Positions 5,753-6,309 of a stretch of 6,309 nucleotides of DNA are shown one piece after another. Both the position numbers and the translations under genes were made by a program. Where the stretch lies: NCBI GenBank assembly GCA_003514865.1, contig DOON01000094.1, forward strand, positions 1-6,309, in the 5' to 3' direction. The stretch is from Clostridiales bacterium. Lineage in GTDB: Bacteria; Bacillota_A; Clostridia; Tissierellales; Sedimentibacteraceae. Every line of letters starts with the position of its first letter. Within the stretch, counting starts at the first letter, position 1. Under the pieces are notes generated by a model. That model saw only the letters and a program-made list of their open reading frames with translations, was not told the origin of the DNA and made no database searches.

Positions 5753-6307
5753 TTATTCCATTCTGCCGAATTTCATCTCAATGCCGCTTTTATCAAATTT
5801 TTTTCTCTTTCCCGTGATATGTTCTATAGTTACCCTTACGACATTGGTTACTTTAATGCTCGAACTTACATATGCATCAAAATACGGCATATCATCGGGA
5901 GCGTATTTCCAGCTTATGAGTCTTAGTGCATGCAGTTTTTCTTCATCATCCTCTACATCGGAGGCTATTCCAAAAACAACAGCTGATTCGTACTCAGTTG
6001 TAAATCTTGTATCAGAAACTCTTCCTACTTCCTCGACACTGGAATTGCCGTTAAATTCAACAGGAACATGCACGTCGCCTACAAAGGACATGCAAACGTT
6101 GGGATTATTCTTTATATTATCGATTTTTGTTCCGATCTTTGCACAGTGAAAATAGATTTTGTCATCCTCTCTTACGGCTGATACGGGAATGCAGTAGGGA
6201 TTTCCGTCCTTATCGGTTGTTGCAAGAGTTCCGAACTGGGACTTGTCAATTACGTCATATGCGAAATCAATGCTCATTTCGCGGTCTTTTCTTCTTATAG
6301 GATTCAT
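5753..6307 (-). CDS. Pyridoxamine 5'-phosphate oxidase superfamily flavin-binding protein (NimA-like)
   Basis: A 184-residue protein of the FMN-binding split-barrel fold, in the branch related to nitroimidazole resistance protein NimA. Members are small cytoplasmic dimers that bind FMN (heme or F420 in some branches) and act as oxidoreductases of mostly unknown substrate. Diagnostic stretches are RRKDREM (5-11), FGTLAT (25-30), DGNPYCIPVS (34-43), KIYFHCA (50-56) and KIDNIKNNP (61-69), the last typical of the cofactor-binding region. It is somewhat longer than many relatives, with a basic C-terminal end (GKRKKFDK). The ATG at 6305-6307 fits the family's usual N-terminus, but its ribosome site is beyond the window edge, so the start is likely rather than proven. 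Drug resistance should not be assumed from the family name. Confidence 0.87.
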   Translation of the reverse strand: MNPIRRKDREMSIDFAYDVIDKSQFGTLATTDKDGNPYCIPVSAVREDDKIYFHCAKIGTKIDNIKNNPNVCMSFVGDVHVPVEFNGNSSVEEVGRVSDTRFTTEYESAVVFGIASDVEDDEEKLHALRLISWKYAPDDMPYFDAYVSSSIKVTNVVRVTIEHITGKRKKFDKSGIEMKFGRME

Positions 6308-6309
6308 AA

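Noticed and set aside
5709..6149. + strand open frame of 146 codons at the right end
   Set aside because: It is the shadow of the flavin-binding protein gene and begins inside that gene's terminator.

Overview
The window reads as ordinary chromosome of a low-to-moderate GC Gram-positive bacterium, most likely an anaerobic member of the Clostridia. This is an inference from strong AGGAGG-type ribosome sites, frequent ATA and AGA codons, AT-rich spacers, clean intrinsic terminators and the protein families. No rRNA, tRNA, CRISPR array, transposase or phage gene is visible.

Layout from the left. The tail of a + strand gene (probably a radical SAM protein) ends at 221 and shares a bidirectional terminator with a convergent LysE/ArgO-type amino-acid exporter on the - strand (280-891). 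The exporter's promoter lies back to back with a second promoter that fires to the right. That second promoter probably drives a five-gene + strand operon (1018-3937): an RsuA-type 16S rRNA pseudouridine synthase, a TIM-barrel sugar isomerase/epimerase-like protein, a barnase-family ribonuclease with a lipoprotein signal peptide, its barstar-family inhibitor, and an SGNH/GDSL hydrolase. A strong terminator closes this operon and also serves the convergent homoserine dehydrogenase gene hom (- strand, 3992-5266), which has its own promoter.

Upstream of hom is a 485-base stretch without an intact gene. It holds the hom promoter, a 66-base hairpin with 28-bp arms, a possible decayed reading frame on the - strand, and the terminator of the last gene. 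That last gene is a - strand flavin-binding protein of the pyridoxamine-phosphate-oxidase superfamily (5753-6307), whose start codon lies two bases from the window edge.

The most interesting part is 2554-3351. A complete barnase homologue with every classical active-site residue appears to be a membrane-anchored lipoprotein. It starts at a TTG codon chosen by the position of its Shine-Dalgarno site, and it is followed at once by a barstar homologue with the conserved inhibitory residues and a stronger ATG start. This is a compact toxin and antidote pair inside an otherwise housekeeping-looking operon. Both families are well known; the lipid anchor and the operon setting are what stand out.
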